Positions 26,628-36,225 are shown, counted from the stretch's first letter. The stretch: DNA of 64,000 nt from Chryseobacterium indologenes (GCA_002439165.1 DJTE01000023.1:1-64000); one strand, 5' to 3'. Made by a program: numbers and translations. Notes: generated from the letters alone by a model not told the origin.

Positions 26628-29408
26628 ATGAAGAAACTATTATCGGTGCTGATGCTGGCATGTACGGTTCTGATTTTGCATGCCCAAAGCCTGCATATTG
26701 ACGGAAAAGTATCAGATCCCGAGAAAAAAGCCGTAGAAAACGCAACGGTTTATCTCCTGAAAGAAAAAGACTCATCCATCATTAATTATACGGCAACCAA
26801 TAAAGAAGGTAAGTTTTCCCTGAAAACCGATGCTGTGAATGAACCTTCTTTCCTGAAAGTTGATGCAGACAAGCTTCAGTCTTACTCCAAAAAGATCGAA
26901 AAGATCAGCCAGTCTATGACTTTGGGAGATATAGAGCTGGAAAAGGGTAAGGTGACCAGCATTGACGAGGTGAAAATTACCGTTTCTCCGGTAAAGATCA
27001 AGAAAGACACGATAGAATTCAATGCCTCCGCCATCAAGGTGCGCCCTGACAGCAAAATTGAGGAACTTCTGAAACAGATTCCCGGTGTAGAGATCAGTAA
27101 CGAAGGAAAGATCACCGTAAACGGGAAGGAAGTAGACCAGATCATGATCAACGGAAAGCCTTTCTTTGATAAAGACGGTAAAATTGCCCTTCAGAATCTT
27201 CCGGCAGATATTATTAAAAATATCCAGTTTACCACCACCAAATCCAAAGAAGAGGAACTGAGCGGCAAGCCGGCGAAATCGAACAATACCACCATCAACT
27301 TCAATATCGACGAGAAAAAGAATAAAGGACTGATCTCCAGACTTACGGTGGGATACGGCTCTGATAAACGGTACGAAGGCAGCGCTCTTTTAAGCTATTT
27401 CAAAAAAGATACTAAAATAAGCTTACTTGCCGCCTCCAATAACATCAATTCCCAGGGATTTTCGAATGATGAGGTTTTCGACAGTATGGGACACGGCCGT
27501 AATTCATGGCTGATGCAGGGAGGATCTGTTTCCACCGTGGGAAATACCACCTATTATACTTCCGGTGGGAATAATAAAGGGATACAAAGATCTACAACGG
27601 TAGGATTCAATTACAGTGACAAGCTTGGAAAGGATGCTGATCTGGATACATTCAGCTTAATGTATGGAGACTCTGATCTGGAAACACGCTCTAAGGTTTC
27701 AAGAACCACCCTGCTTCCCCAGTTTACGCTGAAAACCAATTCTGAAAACAGTGGTGAAAGTGAAAATAAGCAGTACAGTTTCGATACTTCGGCAAAGATT
27801 AAACTGGATTCTCTGACCAGTATTTACATTTCACCGAGATTTAACACCTCCAGAAGCTTCAGTTCCAACAATTCAAGATCATCCACTTTCCAGGACAACA
27901 GCCTTCTGAACGAAAGTAACGCCTACTCCAGTACGGAATCTCTAAATAACTCCTTCAATCCTTATATCTATTTTTCTAAAAGCTTCAGGAAAAAAGGACG
28001 TTCAGTAAATGCCAAAATGAGCAGCTCCATCTCTGAATCCAGAAGGGACAACCTTAACCGCTCCGAAACTGTATTTTACGAGAACAGCAACGCGACCACT
28101 CCTGTGAGTGACAACAGAAACCAGCTGGCCAAAAACAAAAACCAAAACAACGAATATAATTTCGGGCTGGGATATGCTGAACCGATTTCAGATTCTGCAT
28201 CCGTTAATTTTGAACTGAATTACAGCTCAAAAATAACCCGTGACCTGAGAGATGTGAACGATTTTGATACTGCTACCGGACTGTATAATGACTATAACAC
28301 CCTGCTTTCCAACAGCATGAGACAGAAGATCAACAAGATCACACCTGAACTTACTTTCAGCCTCAATAAAAAGAAAGTAAATATCTGGGCTTCTCTGGAC
28401 CTTGATATTTCGGATATGAATGTTAATTCTGTTTTCAACGGACAGCAGTACAGCCTTCAGAAAAGTTTTGTGCTTCCGGGGTATAATGTGAATCTTAATT
28501 ACGAGATCGCTCAAAACAAGAGGTTAAGCTTCTATCATTATGCAGACTTTACCATTCCCGGCGCAGAGCAGCTGACTCCTTATGAAGATACTTCCAATCC
28601 GCTTGTAACCTATACGGGTAATCCGGACCTGAAAAATACCTGGACCAATAACAGCTACCTGTATTTCAATAATTACAATATGGTAAAAAATATGAGTTAT
28701 TATCTGAATATCGGGTTTACGTACAGGGATAATGATATCATTAATTATTCCAGGTATGACAGTGCAGGGAAACAGCTTGTTACGTATGATAATATAAGCG
28801 GAAACAAGAGTCTCAATGCGGGAGCCGGCTTCAGCAAAACTTTTAAATGGAAAGAAAACAAGATAACGATCGGCCCGAGATTCAATATGCTGTACAATTT
28901 CAATAAAGGGTTTATCAACGGGCAGTTCTTTACCAGTGATTCATACAGCATCAATCCGGGACTGAACCTTACTTATGAAATTAAAGACAAGGTGACGATA
29001 AAACCGTCTTACAGACTTGGATACAATTTTTCAAAATACACCAATTACAGTATTGACCAGGTGAATACCACCACCCAGGCCCTGAAGCTGGAACTCACGA
29101 ATTACCTTTTCAAAAGCAGACTGGTTTTCGGGAATGATTTCGAATACAATACCAACTCCAATATCGCTCCCGGTTTTAAAAGGGATTTCTATTTCTGGAA
29201 TACGAGTTTAGGATATTCTTTCTTCAACAAACAGTTTACGGCAAAGGTGAAAATTTACGATGTCCTGAACCAGAACCAAAGTGTGAGAAGAACGATTTCC
29301 AATGCTTATTTTGAGGACCGTGAAGACCTTATCCTGAAGCGTTATGTAATGTTCTCGATCAGTATGAAACTTAATAAATTTGCAGGAAAGAAAGCACAGG
29401 GAAAATAA
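26628..29408 (+). CDS. outer-membrane beta-barrel protein, TonB-receptor-like
   Basis: A 926-residue outer-membrane protein. The signal peptide (to LHAQS, about residue 20) is followed by a carboxypeptidase-regulatory-like domain (about 22-105). A plug-like region holds KIEELLKQIPGVEIS and EVDQIMINGKPFFDKDGK (about 140-190), and a long barrel of the OMP_b-brl_3 type follows. The barrel is rich in Asn/Ser, typical of this family. There is no SusD-like partner, so the substrate is unknown. It is a second member of the type encoded at 17339-19681 and is monocistronic. Confidence 0.87.
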   Translation: MKKLLSVLMLACTVLILHAQSLHIDGKVSDPEKKAVENATVYLLKEKDSSIINYTATNKEGKFSLKTDAVNEPSFLKVDADKLQSYSKKIEKISQSMTLGDIELEKGKVTSIDEVKITVSPVKIKKDTIEFNASAIKVRPDSKIEELLKQIPGVEISNEGKITVNGKEVDQIMINGKPFFDKDGKIALQNLPADIIKNIQFTTTKSKEEELSGKPAKSNNTTINFNIDEKKNKGLISRLTVGYGSDKRYEGSALLSYFKKDTKISLLAASNNINSQGFSNDEVFDSMGHGRNSWLMQGGSVSTVGNTTYYTSGGNNKGIQRSTTVGFNYSDKLGKDADLDTFSLMYGDSDLETRSKVSRTTLLPQFTLKTNSENSGESENKQYSFDTSAKIKLDSLTSIYISPRFNTSRSFSSNNSRSSTFQDNSLLNESNAYSSTESLNNSFNPYIYFSKSFRKKGRSVNAKMSSSISESRRDNLNRSETVFYENSNATTPVSDNRNQLAKNKNQNNEYNFGLGYAEPISDSASVNFELNYSSKITRDLRDVNDFDTATGLYNDYNTLLSNSMRQKINKITPELTFSLNKKKVNIWASLDLDISDMNVNSVFNGQQYSLQKSFVLPGYNVNLNYEIAQNKRLSFYHYADFTIPGAEQLTPYEDTSNPLVTYTGNPDLKNTWTNNSYLYFNNYNMVKNMSYYLNIGFTYRDNDIINYSRYDSAGKQLVTYDNISGNKSLNAGAGFSKTFKWKENKITIGPRFNMLYNFNKGFINGQFFTSDSYSINPGLNLTYEIKDKVTIKPSYRLGYNFSKYTNYSIDQVNTTTQALKLELTNYLFKSRLVFGNDFEYNTNSNIAPGFKRDFYFWNTSLGYSFFNKQFTAKVKIYDVLNQNQSVRRTISNAYFEDREDLILKRYVMFSISMKLNKFAGKKAQGK

Positions 29409-29428
29409 CCCTCTTACCATATTCATTC

Positions 29429-29460
29429 AACAGCCGGAAGTTCTCCGGCTGTTTTTTTTT
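29429..29460 (+). terminator. terminator after the outer-membrane receptor
   Basis: AACAGCCGGA-agttc-TCCGGCTGTT is a perfect 10-bp stem followed by a run of T residues. Confidence 0.85.
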
Positions 29461-29732
29461 GAATGGAAATGCTGTATTATTTTAATCACAAACATCTGGA
29501 AAATCTGTGGGAAAGTATTTTAAAAACCATAACAGACACAAAAAATTTTGACACCTGAGTGATCTTTAAATTTAAATACTTTGCATATAGAAGTTCTCTT
29601 AAAATTAAAACATACGATTTTAATCGAGCATCAAATAAAAAATCCCGTTAGATTATCTTTTTTCAGGGAAGAATTATAAGAGAAGATATCAGAAACGTAT
29701 TTTTATTTCTAAATTAGCCGCAAATTTTATGT
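29461..29732. repeat. gene-free spacer with a fragment of the interspersed repeat
   Basis: It contains ATCTGGAAAATCTGTGGGAAAG and TTTTAAAAACCATAACAGACACAAAA-like text similar in style to the repeats at 8.6-9.1 and 31.7-32 kb, then AT-rich sequence up to the hydrolase gene. No ORF is supported. Confidence 0.35.
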
Positions 29733-31592
29733 ATGAAGATCCATGTTTCAATTTTATTCATTTTTCTTTTCATTTTTGGGAATGCCCAGAACGGAAATCA
29801 GAAAGATACTTTTGTAAAAGATAATTTCACCAAAAAGGAATTTTATATCCCGATGCGCGACGGAACGAAGCTTTTCACCGCAATCTATGTACCGAAAGAT
29901 ATTTCCGGCAAAAACAGATATCCGTTTCTTATTCAGAGAACCTGTTATAGTATTGCTCCTTACGGGGAAAATGAATATAAAACCAAATTGGGTCCTAACT
30001 CCTACCTGATGAAGGACAAATACATTTTTGTGTATCAGGATGTCCGCGGAAGATATATGAGTGAGGGAACATTCACAAATATGACCCCACAGACAGATCA
30101 TAAGACCAAAAAGGATGTAGATGAAAGCACAGATACCTATGACACCATCGAATGGCTCCTGAAAAATGTAAAAGACAATAACGGAAAAGCAGGACAATAC
30201 GGAACTTCCTATCCCGGTTTTTATACTGCCGTAGGTACATTGGCCCGGCACCCTGCTTTGGTAGCTTCTTCCCCCCAGGCTCCGATTTCCGATTTCTGGA
30301 ATGATGATTTTCTTCATAACGGAAGGTTTATGCTGGGATATTTCAAAACATTCCCTGTTTTCGGGGTACAAAAAACCAAAGCTGAAAATAAAGCGTGGTA
30401 TACCGGTTCCATGATTAAAGCCACCTCTGAAGACGGCCTGAAATTTTACAGGGATATGGGAACTCTGAAGGACGGGTATGAAAAATATTATAAAGACAAC
30501 TTCTTCATGACCGAGATTATGAATCACCCCAATTACGATGAATTCTGGCAGAAGAGAGGACTTCTCCAGCATTTAAAAGACATAAAACATGCGGTAATGA
30601 CTGTTGGAGGCTGGTTTGATGCTGAAGATCTTGCGGGACCTTTAAATATCTATAAAACGATTGAAAAGACGAGTCCGAAAGCCAGAAATACAATTGTAAT
30701 GGGACCTTTCTCTCATGGAGGCTGGTCGCAGGAACAGGGAAAACATTTCCATAATCAGACCTATTTCGGAGACAGTATTGCTACCTATTACCAGAAAAAT
30801 GTGGAAACGAAATTCTTCAGCCATTACCTGAAAGGAAACACGAAAGAAGATGCAGGACTTCCGGAAGCTCTCATGTATGATACCGGCTCCAAAGAATGGA
30901 GGGAGTTTGCATCTTATCCGCCTAAAAATGCTCAGAAAGTTAATTTCTATTTAGCGGATAAAACACTAAAGACAGCAGCCGGACAGGGCTATTCAGAATA
31001 TTACAGCGATCCTGATAATCCGGTTTTGAGCTCTGACAATTTGAAAGACTTCAATGGCTTTACGCCGAGAAATTATATGTCGGAAGATCAGAGATTTGCA
31101 GTGGGAAGACCTGATGTACTGACTTTCACCACAGATGTTTTAACGGAAGACATTACTTTCGGAGGAGAGATCATGGCTAAACTGAATATCGCCTCTACCT
31201 CTACCGATGCAGATTTTGCGGTAAAACTGATCGATGTTTATCCTGAAGATTTCAAACCGAAAGAAAAGAAAGACGGGGTGATCTACGGAAATTATCACCA
31301 GATGGTAAGAAGTGAAATTATGCCTGCCCGATTCAGAAATTCAAAAGAAAAAGGGGAAGCACTGGTTCCGAATCAGAAAACAGCGGTGAATTTCAGACTG
31401 CAGGATGTAATGCATACCTTTAAAAAAGGCCATAAAATCCAGATCCAGATCAGCAGCACGTGGTTCCCTCTGTTTGCACTGAATCCACAGAAGTTTCTTG
31501 AAAATCCAAATTTTGCAACAAAGGAGGATTATACAAAAGCATTTATTAAAATTTATGATGACAGTTCTATTGAAGCTGACATCCTGAAATAA
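29733..31592 (+). CDS. CocE/NonD-family secreted hydrolase
   Basis: A 619-residue protein of the X-Pro dipeptidyl-peptidase S15 / cocaine esterase-type alpha/beta-hydrolase family. The signal peptide ends at about residue 19 (FIFGNAQ). The nucleophile elbow is GTSYPG with Ser159. The catalytic Asp is probably in GGWFDAEDL and the His in GPFSHGGWSQ. The last 200 residues form the jelly-roll domain of the family (TFGGEIMAKLNIAS, HKIQIQISSTWFP). The substrate is unknown; relatives include glutaryl-7-ACA acylases and ester hydrolases. It is monocistronic. Confidence 0.9.
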   Translation: MKIHVSILFIFLFIFGNAQNGNQKDTFVKDNFTKKEFYIPMRDGTKLFTAIYVPKDISGKNRYPFLIQRTCYSIAPYGENEYKTKLGPNSYLMKDKYIFVYQDVRGRYMSEGTFTNMTPQTDHKTKKDVDESTDTYDTIEWLLKNVKDNNGKAGQYGTSYPGFYTAVGTLARHPALVASSPQAPISDFWNDDFLHNGRFMLGYFKTFPVFGVQKTKAENKAWYTGSMIKATSEDGLKFYRDMGTLKDGYEKYYKDNFFMTEIMNHPNYDEFWQKRGLLQHLKDIKHAVMTVGGWFDAEDLAGPLNIYKTIEKTSPKARNTIVMGPFSHGGWSQEQGKHFHNQTYFGDSIATYYQKNVETKFFSHYLKGNTKEDAGLPEALMYDTGSKEWREFASYPPKNAQKVNFYLADKTLKTAAGQGYSEYYSDPDNPVLSSDNLKDFNGFTPRNYMSEDQRFAVGRPDVLTFTTDVLTEDITFGGEIMAKLNIASTSTDADFAVKLIDVYPEDFKPKEKKDGVIYGNYHQMVRSEIMPARFRNSKEKGEALVPNQKTAVNFRLQDVMHTFKKGHKIQIQISSTWFPLFALNPQKFLENPNFATKEDYTKAFIKIYDDSSIEADILK

Positions 31593-31599
31593 AGAATCA

Positions 31600-31635
31600 A
31601 AAAGGTGGCTGAGGTTTTCAAAGCCACCTTTTTTA
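31600..31635 (+). terminator. terminator after the CocE-type hydrolase
   Basis: AAAAGGTGGCT (31600-31610) pairs with AGCCACCTTTT (31622-31632) and is followed by more T residues. Confidence 0.85.
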
Positions 31636-31672
31636 TTCACGGATTCCGTTGATTATGTGGAAATGTTATTAA

Positions 31673-31971
31673 ATTTTGGCTAAAGTCGTGGAATTGTTTC
31701 CGTTTATTCACGTGGATTAAAGTCCACCCCTATTGAATAAATCCTGCGGGCTGCATTAAAGGGTTTTACTAAGAACTCTTTTTTGTTTTTTTCTCGCGGA
31801 TTTTGCAGATTGAGCAGATTTTTTTATTGATGGCTAAATAAAAATCTTAAGTGACCTTCTATGCGCAAAGTTTTTAACTTAAAAAAATCACTAAAGTGTA
31901 AATCTTTTGTGCCTTTTGACTACGTTGAAGCTTCGGTTTGTGGTTAAGAAAGCTTCCCTCAGATAACACAG
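31673..31971 (+). repeat. interspersed repeat, copy B (plus orientation)
   Basis: This matches the reverse complement of 17039-17322 along most of its length, with a 49-base identical core at 31744-31792. It includes GGATTAAAGTCC, CTATTGAATAAA, TCGCGGATTTTGCAGATT, TTTGTGGTTAAGAAAGC and CAGATAACACAG. Relative to copy A it carries an extra stretch around 31840-31900. It has no ORF and fills the spacer before the AlkB-like gene. Confidence 0.8.
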
Positions 31972-32019
31972 CTGCCTGCAGGCATTCCTTCCTGAGTTCC
32001 CTTATATCAGGCAGGAGTA

Positions 32020-32631
32020 TTATTCTTCAATAGTTCTGAAGGTAAGATTTACTCTTGGTGTTTTTATTTTTGTGGTGGGAGGAAGTCGGTGAAGCCAGTT
32101 TTCCTGGGTTGTTCCTTTCATCACCAGCAGGCTTCCGTTTTCAAGGAATATTTCTACTTTTTCTTTTGAGGTCTTATGTTTAAAGAGAAACTTTCTCTCG
32201 GCTCCGAATGTCAGGGAAGCAATGGCACCGTGTTTCCTGAGGTCTTTCTCTCCATCGCTGTGATAGGCCATTCCTTCACTTCCGTCATGGTACAGATTCA
32301 GAAGGCAGGAATTGTAGGTTTCTCCTGATATTTCCTCACACTTGCGTTTTAATTCTAACAATTCAGGAGTCCAGGGTTTTGCATATTTTGTCCGTTTGGA
32401 ATAGGTATATTCGAATGCTTTTTCGCCGAACCAGGCTACTTTCCTTTTGGTTAAAATCAATTTTCCCATAATAACAGCTTCATCATGTTCCCACGGAATC
32501 CGGTGAAACAGATAATCATAAAATACATCTGACTGTTCTCCGGAAAACACCTTTCCATAATAATGAACCGTTCCGTCATGCGGAAGGATACTGAGCGGGT
32601 AATCTGATATTTCTTCGAACAGGCTCATCAT
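32020..32631 (-). CDS. AlkB-like 2-oxoglutarate-dependent dioxygenase
   Basis: A 203-residue protein of the AlkB family, which removes N-alkyl lesions from DNA or RNA by oxidative demethylation. The iron ligands are His124 and Asp126 (AYHSDGEKD) and His181 (NWLHRLPP). The 2-oxoglutarate-binding arginines appear in RVNLTFR (Arg193, Arg199). The nucleotide-recognition lid region (residues 60-115) resembles ALKBH2/3-like bacterial proteins more than E. coli AlkB. The Ada-like gene lies 1.6 kb upstream on the same strand, pointing to alkylation-damage repair. Confidence 0.9.
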   Translation of the reverse strand: MMSLFEEISDYPLSILPHDGTVHYYGKVFSGEQSDVFYDYLFHRIPWEHDEAVIMGKLILTKRKVAWFGEKAFEYTYSKRTKYAKPWTPELLELKRKCEEISGETYNSCLLNLYHDGSEGMAYHSDGEKDLRKHGAIASLTFGAERKFLFKHKTSKEKVEIFLENGSLLVMKGTTQENWLHRLPPTTKIKTPRVNLTFRTIEE

Positions 32632-32693
32632 AATTCAGAAAATTTAATAATGGGTAATGTATACATAATTTTTATACAGTCATTCATATTTAG

Positions 32694-34097
32694 CTACAAA
32701 AAATAAATAATAATGAGTACAACAACAATAGCCAGCAGCAATAGTTTTAGCAGGTCATATAATTTTTCTCTTCTCTTCGTTTGGGATAACAACGTTTCCT
32801 GCTGCTCTTTTTCCGATATTCTTTTTTGTTCCCTGCTTTCTTTGTTTCTCACCGGATTCCTGTATCTTTCAGTAGAATATTTCAGAATCAGGTCTTCTGT
32901 TAAAGGAAAACTGACGCTGTTAAAGTCCGGAATATAATAAGTTATCCCTGTTATTTTCCCTTCTTCGTTCCAGCTTTTATGAACCAGCATATTTCCGTCT
33001 TTATAAATATATTCTTCTTTACAGTTTTCTTCATTTATATCAGCAGATTCATTGCCGGTTTTGTGTTTTTCGTAATAATAAGTCCACTTCCCGGTTCTTT
33101 TACCCAGCGAATAGGTTCCCTGAGCATGCAGCTCACCGTTTTTATGCCAGCTTTTATATTCTCCGTCATGTACATTGCTGATATACGATCCCTCAGCATT
33201 TAATGTATCATCATCAAAAAGCAGAGTCATTTTACCGTTCTTAATGTATCTTTTTAAAAAACTATCAGGATTAGCTTTTAAATAATGCTGCATATGATGT
33301 CTGCTCCAGGTATTGAAATAATGAATAAACTGCCACGGGTACATCAGTTGGGAAATCCGTTCCAGATCCTGTGTGATCTCCTGTGCCGATTCCGGTAAGA
33401 GTCTGATGACAGCCAAAAGCGGCTCCATTTTCAGATTTTTATAAGCGCACAGCTTATGATGACCGTCCAGAATATAGTCATGAAAATAATCTTTTTCCGA
33501 ATACTTTCCTGTCAGAATTATGGCAAACGGCCTTGCTCCTGACAAAATAAGGCTTTCATAATGCTTTACGAGATTGATATTGATTTCTTCTTTCGATTTC
33601 CAGGCGATAAAAGGATATTCATATCTATAAAAATCATGGGTATTCGTATAGCCCCCATAAACATTATAATCGTAGATGAGATTTTGAAGCAGTTTCTCAT
33701 CGTATTTTTTAATTTCTTCTACTACATCATCCTGATCAAGCCTTTCATCTCCGAATACTGCTGCATTACTATAAATCTCCCATGTTTTATTTGTGGAAAA
33801 ACTGAGCTGGTAATTCCCATTTTTTAATAAAATTAAAAGAGACTGCAGAACGTGAAACAGGTCTTCTGCTCTTTCGGTATAATCCACATCAAAATCAATT
33901 CCCTCAAGGGCATGATTAATAAGATGTTTATTTTCCGGGCTCATGGAGAACAATACCATATTTTCATCCCCGGCATCATCGCAGTCATCCCATAAAAAAA
34001 GAGCAGGATCTTTTCCTATCAACAGACATTCACTTTGATGATGAATATCATACTCAATAGAAATCAAGGCTTTACCGTTTGTAATTTTAAAATTCAT
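32694..34097 (-). CDS. tail-anchored protein of unknown function with ParB-like motif and MORN-type repeats
   Basis: A 467-residue protein, not recognised as a whole. The middle has DYILDGHHKLCAYKNLK, close to the DGHHR motif of ParB/sulfiredoxin-type proteins. About residues 305-345 have GEYKSWHKNGELHAQG and KRTGKWTYYYEK, like MORN/YwqK-type repeats. A Lys/Arg/Glu-rich stretch follows, and the last 20 residues are a membrane anchor. The open frame runs up to 34160 through GTG and ATG (34130) alternatives; I chose ATG 34097 because a TACCTTTG -7-like box lies at the longer starts. It sits between the AlkB-like and Ada-like genes, all on the minus strand. Confidence 0.7.
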   Translation of the reverse strand: MNFKITNGKALISIEYDIHHQSECLLIGKDPALFLWDDCDDAGDENMVLFSMSPENKHLINHALEGIDFDVDYTERAEDLFHVLQSLLILLKNGNYQLSFSTNKTWEIYSNAAVFGDERLDQDDVVEEIKKYDEKLLQNLIYDYNVYGGYTNTHDFYRYEYPFIAWKSKEEININLVKHYESLILSGARPFAIILTGKYSEKDYFHDYILDGHHKLCAYKNLKMEPLLAVIRLLPESAQEITQDLERISQLMYPWQFIHYFNTWSRHHMQHYLKANPDSFLKRYIKNGKMTLLFDDDTLNAEGSYISNVHDGEYKSWHKNGELHAQGTYSLGKRTGKWTYYYEKHKTGNESADINEENCKEEYIYKDGNMLVHKSWNEEGKITGITYYIPDFNSVSFPLTEDLILKYSTERYRNPVRNKESREQKRISEKEQQETLLSQTKRREKLYDLLKLLLLAIVVVLIIIYFL

Positions 34098-34237
34098 TGA
34101 TCTTTGCTGCAATACGGAATTTTTATTCATTCCCGGAAATCCAAAGGTAAGATAAAACACAGATAAACGGCTCCTCTTTCATAAATGAATCATCGTCAGT
34201 AAGATTTAGCCAGGTCTGTTAAGAAAAAGAATGGCCT

Positions 34238-35080
34238 TTACGAATACATAAGTGCGCTTTCCCAGCCTACGATCAGCTGTTTTCTCTCACTTCCCCATTT
34301 GTACCCGCCGATATTTCCGGTAGACTGAATCACCCGGTGACAAGGGATAAGAAAAGCTACCGGATTGCTTCCGATGGCTGTTCCCACTGCTCTTGAAGCC
34401 TTAGGATTTCCTATTTTCCCGGCCAGACTGCCATAGGTAGACAGCTTTCCCATAGGAATAGTCAGTAAACTTTCCCAGACTTTCAGCTGAAAATCGGTGC
34501 CCTTTAAGTGTAATTTAATGGTATTGAGCTTCGTCCAGTCTTTGTGAAAGATAGACAGTGCATTCTGCTGGAGCGCGTCCTGCTTTTCAAAAAAGGAAGC
34601 ATTGGGAAATGTCTGTTTCAAATTTCCCAATGCTGTTTCTTTATCGTCTTCAAAAGCCATATAGCAAATTCCTTTTGCCGTAGAGGCGGTTATTACATTT
34701 CCAAAAGGGCTTTCGGAGAAACTGTAATTGATGCTAAGGCTTTTTCCGCCGTTTTTATATTCTGCCGGAGACATTCCTTCCACTTTCACAAAAAGGTCAT
34801 GAAGCCTGCTTGTGCTGGAAAATCCTGTCTCGTATGCGGTATCAAATAAACTTGCTTTTTCTTCCTTCAATAAATTTTTAGCGTGTTCAAGACTGATGAA
34901 CTGCAAAAATTTTTTCGGACTTGTTCCTGCCCATTCTGTAAATATCTTCTGAAAATGAGCCGGGCTCAGATGAACTTTCTCTGCCACTTCATCCAAATTA
35001 GGCTGAAGCCTGAAATTACCCCGGATATATTCTATCGCTTTGGCAATCCTGTTATAATCGATCTGATTTTGTGTGGACAT
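34238..35080 (-). CDS. Ada-like protein: AraC HTH + O6-alkylguanine-DNA alkyltransferase
   Basis: A 280-residue fusion. Residues 1-105 are an AraC-type double helix-turn-helix (EVAEKVHLSPAHFQKIF; YETGFSSTSRLHDLF). Residues about 115-280 are a DNA methyltransferase with the acceptor Cys247 in IPCHRVI and the arginine-finger region KASRAVGTA. It transfers alkyl groups from O6-alkylguanine to itself. It lacks the N-terminal zinc domain of E. coli Ada, so phosphotriester sensing is absent and the mode of gene regulation must differ. Its likely partners are the downstream unknown gene and the AlkB-like gene. Confidence 0.92.
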   Translation of the reverse strand: MSTQNQIDYNRIAKAIEYIRGNFRLQPNLDEVAEKVHLSPAHFQKIFTEWAGTSPKKFLQFISLEHAKNLLKEEKASLFDTAYETGFSSTSRLHDLFVKVEGMSPAEYKNGGKSLSINYSFSESPFGNVITASTAKGICYMAFEDDKETALGNLKQTFPNASFFEKQDALQQNALSIFHKDWTKLNTIKLHLKGTDFQLKVWESLLTIPMGKLSTYGSLAGKIGNPKASRAVGTAIGSNPVAFLIPCHRVIQSTGNIGGYKWGSERKQLIVGWESALMYS

Positions 35081-35152
35081 AATATTCTGTTTTTATTACC
35101 TCACAAATTTCCAAAGAATATACGGCTGAAAAAATCCGATTCCTGCGGAATT

Positions 35153-36010
35153 TTAGTTGTTATTATAGATATCGTTGTAAGCAAGCATTTTGTAATATAG
35201 CTTTGCTGCCAGGAAAGCCGTTGGTTTAGCCATCGGAGAATCCATTAATTCTACAATATCAAAAGCCACGACGTTACACTTTTCAAATACTTTTCTCAGC
35301 AGCTCCAATGTTGGATACCACGCCAGGCCTCCGGGTTCAGGGGTTCCCGTAGAAAGGGCAATAGAAGGATCGAAAGCATCAAGGTCTATGGTGATGTATA
35401 CATTTCCCGATACTTTTTCCAGAACATCATTGATCCAGTTTTCATTGTTGGCAATCTCATGGGCAAAGAATACTCTTCCTTCCGGCAGGTACTGGGCCTC
35501 TTCCGCATCCATAGAACGGATTCCCACCTGCACCAGATTATGCTTCTGGTTGGCTTCAAAAACAGCACAGGCGTGATTGGAAGTGGAACCATGAAACTCG
35601 GGACGTAAGTCTGTATGAGCATCCAGCTGAAGAACCGTTAAATTTTCAAATTTTTCACCTACTGCACGGATAGAACCGATAGAAACAGAATGTTCTCCGC
35701 CAAAAAGGGTAAATATCTTTCCTTCATTCTTCAAAAGCTCTTTTGTCTTCTGATAAACGGCTTCTGTCATGGCTTCAGGAGTAGAATTTTCAGAAACTTC
35801 TCCGGCCAGATATACTCCCTGAAGATAAGGCTCTGTCTGTGTTTCTATATCATAAAGCTCCATATTTTCAGAAGCGTTCAGGAATAGCTCAGGGCCTTTA
35901 TCGGCTCCTTTTCCCCATGTGGAGGTTCCGTCATAAGGAACGGTAACCAGCATAATCTTCGAGTTTTCTAACGTTGCGTTTTCTTCAGGAATTCCTGCGT
36001 ATGTTCTCAT
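35153..36010 (-). CDS. speB: agmatinase (ureohydrolase family)
   Basis: A 285-residue ureohydrolase with the binuclear manganese ligands His107 (GGEHSVSIGS), Asp130/His132/Asp134 (LDAHTDLR) and Asp209/Asp211 (ITIDLDAFDP). It converts agmatine to putrescine and urea. The family also contains arginase and formimidoylglutamase. The agmatinase call rests on the nearby arginine decarboxylase on the same strand, separated only by a plus-strand HAD gene. A TATCTTTG box at 36057-36064 suggests its own promoter with a leader of about 40 bases. Confidence 0.88.
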   Translation of the reverse strand: MRTYAGIPEENATLENSKIMLVTVPYDGTSTWGKGADKGPELFLNASENMELYDIETQTEPYLQGVYLAGEVSENSTPEAMTEAVYQKTKELLKNEGKIFTLFGGEHSVSIGSIRAVGEKFENLTVLQLDAHTDLRPEFHGSTSNHACAVFEANQKHNLVQVGIRSMDAEEAQYLPEGRVFFAHEIANNENWINDVLEKVSGNVYITIDLDAFDPSIALSTGTPEPGGLAWYPTLELLRKVFEKCNVVAFDIVELMDSPMAKPTAFLAAKLYYKMLAYNDIYNNN

Positions 36011-36056
36011 GTTTTATTTAAAAATTTAAATGATGATAAGATTGAAATATTTACCG

Positions 36057-36064
36057 CAAAGATA
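36057..36064 (-). promoter_or_regulatory. -7 element (TATCTTTG) upstream of speB
   Basis: An exact TAnnTTTG match on the minus strand, 46 bases before the start codon. No TTG is seen at the -33 spacing. Confidence 0.45.
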
Positions 36065-36170
36065 CAAAGAAAAGTGATGAGTTGAAGTTCAGAGTTCAAG
36101 GTTGGTATTCAATGTGAGGTGTTCAATGCTTAAAGTTCAATGCTTTTAAGGCTGCCCCCATTATTATTAC

Positions 36171-36225
36171 CTGTCTGTCATCTATCCGTCTATTATCTAT
36201 CCATCTGCTATCTATCCGTCTCTCC
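36171..36225. repeat. degenerate short tandem repeat
   Basis: Three imperfect copies of a unit of about 15 bases around CTATCCRTC (TCATCTATCCGTC, TATTATCTATCCATC, TGCTATCTATCCGTC). It lies between the divergent speB and HAD genes. Just upstream (36091-36145) a GTTCAATGCT word is also repeated. Confidence 0.6.

Noticed and set aside
29754..30572. 272-codon minus-strand ORF
   Set aside because: It is long but fully antisense to the CocE-type hydrolase, whose catalytic motifs are intact; its translation shows no domain.
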